Program-made: the position numbers and the translations under genes
Source of the DNA: Gloeopeniophorella convolvens
Taxonomy: Eukaryota; Basidiomycota; Agaricomycetes; Russulales
DNA length: 64,000 bases
Reading direction: 5' to 3'
Assembly: GCA_022496205.1 (NCBI GenBank)
Contig: WTXD01000058.1
Coordinates: 62,001 to 126,000 of the forward strand
The notes under the pieces: model-generated
Told to the model about the DNA's origin: nothing
Databases searched by the model: none
Seen by the model: the letters and a program-made list of their open reading frames with translations, nothing else
Shown: piece after piece, positions 59,974-64,000 of the stretch
How the letters are laid out: the number at the start of each line of letters is the position of its first letter
Position numbering within the stretch: position 1 is the stretch's first letter

Positions 59974-60234
59974 CTCTTTGTCGGGAAAGAGCGTGGAAAT
60001 GGTGAGAAAAGAGGATAACTATATCCAGGCTCTTACGGCGTAAAGTAACCTAAATAGAGTTTAACTTCTTCCCTGAATTTCAGGGTAATTTGCGTGAATA
60101 GTTTAACTTTTGAGCCAAACACCGAGAAAACTCTGAGTAGAGTTGAATTATTTTCACACATATTTGAAATACAAGAGTGTGGATATAGTTATCCTCTTTT
60201 TCTGACTATTTCCACGCTCTTTCCCAACAAAGAG
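59974..60234. mobile_element. MITE with long terminal inverted repeats
   Basis: The left end CTCTTTGTCGGGAAAGAGCG and the following bases to about 60029 match the reverse complement of 60179-60234 with about four changes over about 55 bp. The core is 261 bp, AT-rich and without an ORF. An internal palindrome CCCTGAATTTCAGGG lies near 60073. No clear target-site duplication is visible, so the superfamily is not assigned. Confidence 0.75.
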
Positions 60235-60291
60235 GTTCAGCCAGTTCCTAAGGTGGTCTTACATTAGTCGTGGGAGAACCGACTGTGAACA

Positions 60292-60525
60292 ACTCCGGAG
60301 ATCATGAGTTGGCCGACGTCGGCCGAATCGTAAAAAACCTTCAACTCCGATGGGCCACCCGACGTCGGTGCGGTCTCCGGAGCTGACCAGCTGGCCGATG
60401 TCGGCTGATGTACGGAGGGGGGGAGCTCGGCCACCGATGCTCATGAGCCAGCCGTCGTCGGCCAGCACAACTTCCGGAGTTGAACGTTGACGGCGTGGCC
60501 GGTGTCGGCTCGGCTGATATACATA
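60292..60525. repeat. Degenerate palindromic repeat cluster (GGCCGACGTCGGC type)
   Basis: Five variants of GGCCGAYGTCGGC (near 60314, 60358, 60394, 60450 and 60498) alternate with CTCCGGAG-type palindromes at spacings of about 35-55 bp. The block directly follows the MITE. Confidence 0.6.
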
Positions 60526-60659
60526 CTTAAGCCACAGTCAGACCACCAGCACCACTCTAAATGACATTATATATATTTAGATTCCCTTAGAGTGTATTAC
60601 GGAGCTCTGGCTCATATACGACGGAGTTCCGGTTTCGATTTGATTTGGTCCTGCAATCT

Positions 60660-63290
60660 TTCCCTCCCTCCCACCACCGCGCCTAACCCGTGTCTCCGGT
60701 CTGGATAGCTATCGGCGAGCCCATCATGATGCATCGTCGCCTCATGTTCCGGCACGCCCGCCTCGCGCCTGCACTCCACGCTGGCGGGTGACTGAGTGCC
60801 CGCGCCGCACGGGCGGCAGCACGGCCGAGAGGTGTCGGCAATGTCGGCCGCGACTCGGACGCGGGGTGGTGTGCGGGTGCCGGTATGTCGGGGCCACTGC
60901 GCTGCAGGGACAAGGGTTGTGGGCGTGGTGGTACGGACATGGGGGTTGAGTGCGTTGCGGCGCACGGGTGGCCCGCGGGTAGCGGAAATGGCCGGGCGGA
61001 CTGGTCGAGTAGGGTGAGGACGGCAACGGCGCGGTCGTGTGGCGAAGGCGTCAGGGGCCGCGCGGCGAGGGAGATCTGCGGCGCAATACAACACACCTGT
61101 AGGCCCGTCCGACTACGACGGTCGCATGCGTGCGGAGAGCACATCTAGAAATTGACGTCCCGTGAGGCGCGGCTGACAATGCCCACGTGTATATTAGTAT
61201 GGGAGAGTCCATGAGATTGATGAAGACGCACCGAACGTAAACGCAATGTGCGGGCGCGCAGTAGGGTACCAAAGCGATCGGTCCAATGGAAATAAAGGCA
61301 TCGGCCTCACACCAAGGCCGAACGGTGCGCGAGAGCACAAGTCGAAACCCCGGGCCGCCGGCCCGGGTCGTGAAGTCAACAGAACGAAAGACTGCGCGCG
61401 CGTTTGTCCGCACGCGCGCGCCACGAAACGAAAGTCAAAACGAATACAAACGCTCAGTTCCAACACAATGTCCTCTAGCATCATGCTGCCACAGCCGTAA
61501 GGCCCGCCTCTTTCAGCCTCGCCACCTGCTCGTTGACGCTGTCGGCCTGCCGCACGATGTCGGCAGCCCGCGGGCCGCTACAGGGGTCCCGCGGCGTGCG
61601 TCACGGACACGACGAGGTGTGAAGCGCGGCGCACCTTGCCTCCCCCAACACGCATCGGTGATTCGGCGACCGCGATCGTCTCGGGTACAAGTGCAAGAGA
61701 CGGGCGGCAATAGTGGCCGTGCCGGGCGGGCACGCGGTGCGGGCGGGAGAGCTCAGGACGGAGGCGCAGGAGGTGGCCGGTGAGCTGGCGGGCGCACGCC
61801 GGGGCGCCAACCGGCAAAGTATGTTAGTACGAGAAGAGCCCATCGATAATGACTCACCGAAAAGAAGAGAAACGACCTATACAGAACGTCCGAGCTTCGA
61901 GAGCAGGGAAAGAGTTGTTGAAGGTCTTGAGAAAAAAAGCGTGAATTAGAGAGATAGGACGCACGTTCACAAGAGCTGTGTTATTCTCCCATGTTTGATG
62001 TAGTGGAAGCTGGGACTGTTGCCGTTGCGCGAGCTAGACGACGCGGAGCATAGCATATCCGGTGATGGGCCGAGGGCAGCGGAACCAGAGCACTTTATTC
62101 GATGGGCGTCGTGTTGCTTGCAATTCCCAGCGCCGCCAGCGCCTGACCATTCAGAAGGAATACCTGCCATAGCCCAGCACAATCATGCCCCGGGTGGTAC
62201 GGTAGCACTTGACGAGCTGGGCCTCGCGCTGGTTGGCACAGACACGTAGGGCAGGTAATTCCTCGCTGGTTGGGGCGGCTTTGCTCACGTTGCGGCAGAG
62301 GATAATGGACAGTCTAGGTATGTGGCAAAGGAAGAGGAGCACCCCGCCACTCGGGTAGACTTGCTCGGTCCAGGGGGGCGGCGTAAAAGGGGAGCAATAG
62401 GGCGGGGGCGGTGGAAGAGTGAGGTGAGTAAGACCGTGCGAGCGAGCCATTGTCCGGACTCCGGAGAGAGCAACACATGGGTCACGTGGTTAGTTTACCC
62501 CAGAGCGGACCGCGGCACCGCTGCATCTGTTTCCACTTCCGATCATGATGTCGGCCAAGTGCCACGGAGTTCCACTTCAACGTACTCCGCAGTTCCAACT
62601 CGATGTACATATATATACATATATACAGCAATTCTATGGTATCCTCTATAGCTACCAGGAACGGGGCGCGGGGCACGTCGCACGCAGGGTCGGGTCAGGC
62701 GAGGAGCACGCGCGGGTGGTCAGCGGGTGGCGGGAGTGGACGCGGCCGAGTAGGATGAGGGTGGGGAGGGCGCAGCGCACGTCAGTAGTATGTCTCCAGA
62801 TCTCCGTGCGTATGTGCGTGACGCACCCGCTGGCGCTAACCTCGAGCCGGCTCGCGCACGCTGCCCTACGATGCGCCGAGCAGCGTCGCCGGCATCTGGC
62901 CCGTCTGCCCGCAGCCACCGGACGGTGTCCTTGAGGTGCTCGCGCAAGCGCACCGCCTCTTCGACGGCTGCGGGGCGAGCGGATCAGCTAGCGCTGGCGC
63001 CCGGCGGAGCGCCCGGCAGCGTGCGCAACGGTACTTGACGAGCAGCGCGGAGCAGTGGCGCGCTCGGCCGCACGGGCGGTAAAGACCGTGGCCGTGGTGG
63101 GCAGGAACGCGGCGCGGGTGAGAGGGCTCGGGTTGCGTGAGCGCGGGAAGAACGAAGGCGCGGGGGGAAGCTGGTCAGCTGGCGGGCGTTGCGGCGCATG
63201 CCGGGGCGCCGACCGGCACAGTGTACGTCAGTACGAGAGGAGCGCATCGAGGACGATTACAACTCACCGAAAGGGAATCGATGCGCTAGC
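60660..63290 (-). repeat. GC-rich block with diverged segmental copies
   Basis: The segment 61690-61880 resembles 63060-63290; both carry GGGCGGCAATAGTGGCCGTG-like sequence, a GCCGGGGCGCCRACCGGCA block, then GTACGAGA.GAGC and ACTCACCGAAA. A weaker third copy lies at 60780-60860. Minus-strand readings such as AVEEAVRLREHLKDTVRWLR suggest an origin in a helical protein gene, but no intact frame is left. AT-rich spacers with TATATA runs (near 62600) separate the copies. Confidence 0.45.
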
Positions 63291-63565
63291 GGCGCGGCCG
63301 CGTGGACGTGCGTACAGGCGGGAGGCACACGTGGCCATGCACTACGGGCGTCGCTCACGTATCGCGCGCGATGCCCGTTCTCCGCGTTTGACGACTCGAT
63401 TAAGGGAGTAGAACGATCATGTACAAAAGAAGGGTATGGGAAGCATAGCGTCGTGAACAGCCAATGTACAGTAGAAGAGATAGATCCGGCTATATACCTG
63501 TGTAAGGACGATGGATGGTGATGAGAGCAGATAGAACTCACGCGCTACAGACACGATTTGAGCCT

Positions 63566-63886
63566 TCAGGATTCCTCAACCTTTTCCACTGAATTGTCAC
63601 CAGAATCTTGCGGTTTTTCGTCCACCAACCTCTCCCACTGAGTTCCGGATGGCGGCGCGCCGTCCTCAGGCTCCTGGACGGGCTTTCCTTCAGGCTCCTG
63701 GACGGGCTTTCCCTCGTCTGCAGCACTTGGCCCGCCGATCTTGTCGATCTCGCTTATAATGGGGCGGGGGGGATTGGATTCGTTGCTGATAGCGGCGATC
63801 GGCGTGATTTCGACCATTATCGTCAACATATGGGTACAGCGTGAGCTTGAGACATACCTGGAGTGGCCTTTTGAATGTTGATGCAT
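63566..63886 (-). CDS. Hypothetical protein with short internal repeat
   Basis: The minus-strand ORF starts MHQHSKGHS and contains two tandem copies of GKPVQEPE, then ends VDEKPQDSGDNSVEKVEES. A splice donor right after the first ten codons and others downstream mean that the real exon structure may differ. The upstream sequence is CT-rich with a CGCCTCCCACTC repeat, like a promoter. Not recognised. Confidence 0.3.
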   Translation of the reverse strand: MHQHSKGHSRYVSSSRCTHMLTIMVEITPIAAISNESNPPRPIISEIDKIGGPSAADEGKPVQEPEGKPVQEPEDGAPPSGTQWERLVDEKPQDSGDNSVEKVEES

Positions 63887-64000
63887 CGGTATGCGCAGAG
63901 AAAGGTTGAGATGCGAGCGAGTGGGAGGCGTGAGTGAGTGGGAGGCGTAAGTAGTGGGAGGAAGGTGTAGACGCCGTCTGGCGCCCGTGCCACTTCCTCG

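Noticed and set aside
1..64000. tRNA, rRNA or CRISPR features
   Set aside because: I looked for T-loop GGTTCGAATCC-like stretches with matching acceptor stems and for regular spaced repeats and found none that hold up.

Overview
This window is nuclear DNA from a filamentous basidiomycete, most likely a wood-associated agaricomycete. The genes are compact and carry many short introns of about 45-80 nt with GT-AG borders. Codon use is GC-rich. The gene content also fits: a CBM1-linked glucuronoyl esterase, an S53 peptidase relic, an oxylipin dioxygenase, a Goodbye-NACHT-ankyrin protein and an F-box-like protein. All identifications come from reading translations and splice sites by eye; no database search was run.

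Left part (1-29 kb), mostly intact genes. A PHD/TFIIS-M/SPOC (Bye1-like) transcription regulator is cut by the left edge (1-3827, +). It is followed by glutamine-dependent NAD+ synthetase (4257-7329, +), a Ppo/linoleate-diol-synthase-type dioxygenase-P450 fusion whose P450 heme cysteine is a serine (8162-12702, +), a secreted PEBP-like protein (12976-13738, -), a three-finger C2H2 protein (15630-16859, +), a phenol-hydroxylase-like flavin monooxygenase, FMO1 (17046-19250, -), a cytochrome P450 (21047-22889, +), a CBM1-CE15 glucuronoyl methylesterase (24347-26025, +) and exocyst SEC6 (26420-28825, -). SEC6 is divergent with COQ6 (29051-31010, +) across a promoter of about 225 bp.

Middle part (30.8-45.8 kb), a rearranged block. 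The 3' end of COQ6 plus a downstream FMO gene has been duplicated in tandem. The result is FMO-A (32001-34187) and FMO-B (35884-38066), with a COQ6 tail relic between them at about 34.85 kb. FMO1, FMO-A and FMO-B all end in the peroxisomal-type tripeptide ARL. FMO-B is followed by a decayed tripeptidyl-peptidase (S53) gene. About 4 kb further on, a chimeric relic joins the S53 prodomain to internal FMO exons. Between the S53 gene and the chimera lies a complete-looking Goodbye-NACHT-ankyrin (STAND/NLR) gene on the opposite strand (41010-44115). A 117-bp inverted repeat upstream of FMO-A can form a long hairpin.

Right part (45.8-64 kb). Here lie the farnesyltransferase beta subunit RAM1 (45839-47583, -), an F-box-like protein (50328-51935, +) and a small secreted hydrophobic protein (58234-58962, +). 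The rest is gene-poor: splice-compatible orphan coding stretches, a 696-bp element with perfect 24-bp terminal inverted repeats and TA target-site copies, a 261-bp MITE with long TIRs, a palindromic GC-rich repeat cluster, and diverged minus-strand copies of an unidentified GC-rich segment.

The strongest leads are the FMO/COQ6/S53/NLR rearrangement block, the Cys-to-Ser dioxygenase and the two unclassified TIR elements. I do not see a wholly new multi-gene system that I can defend.
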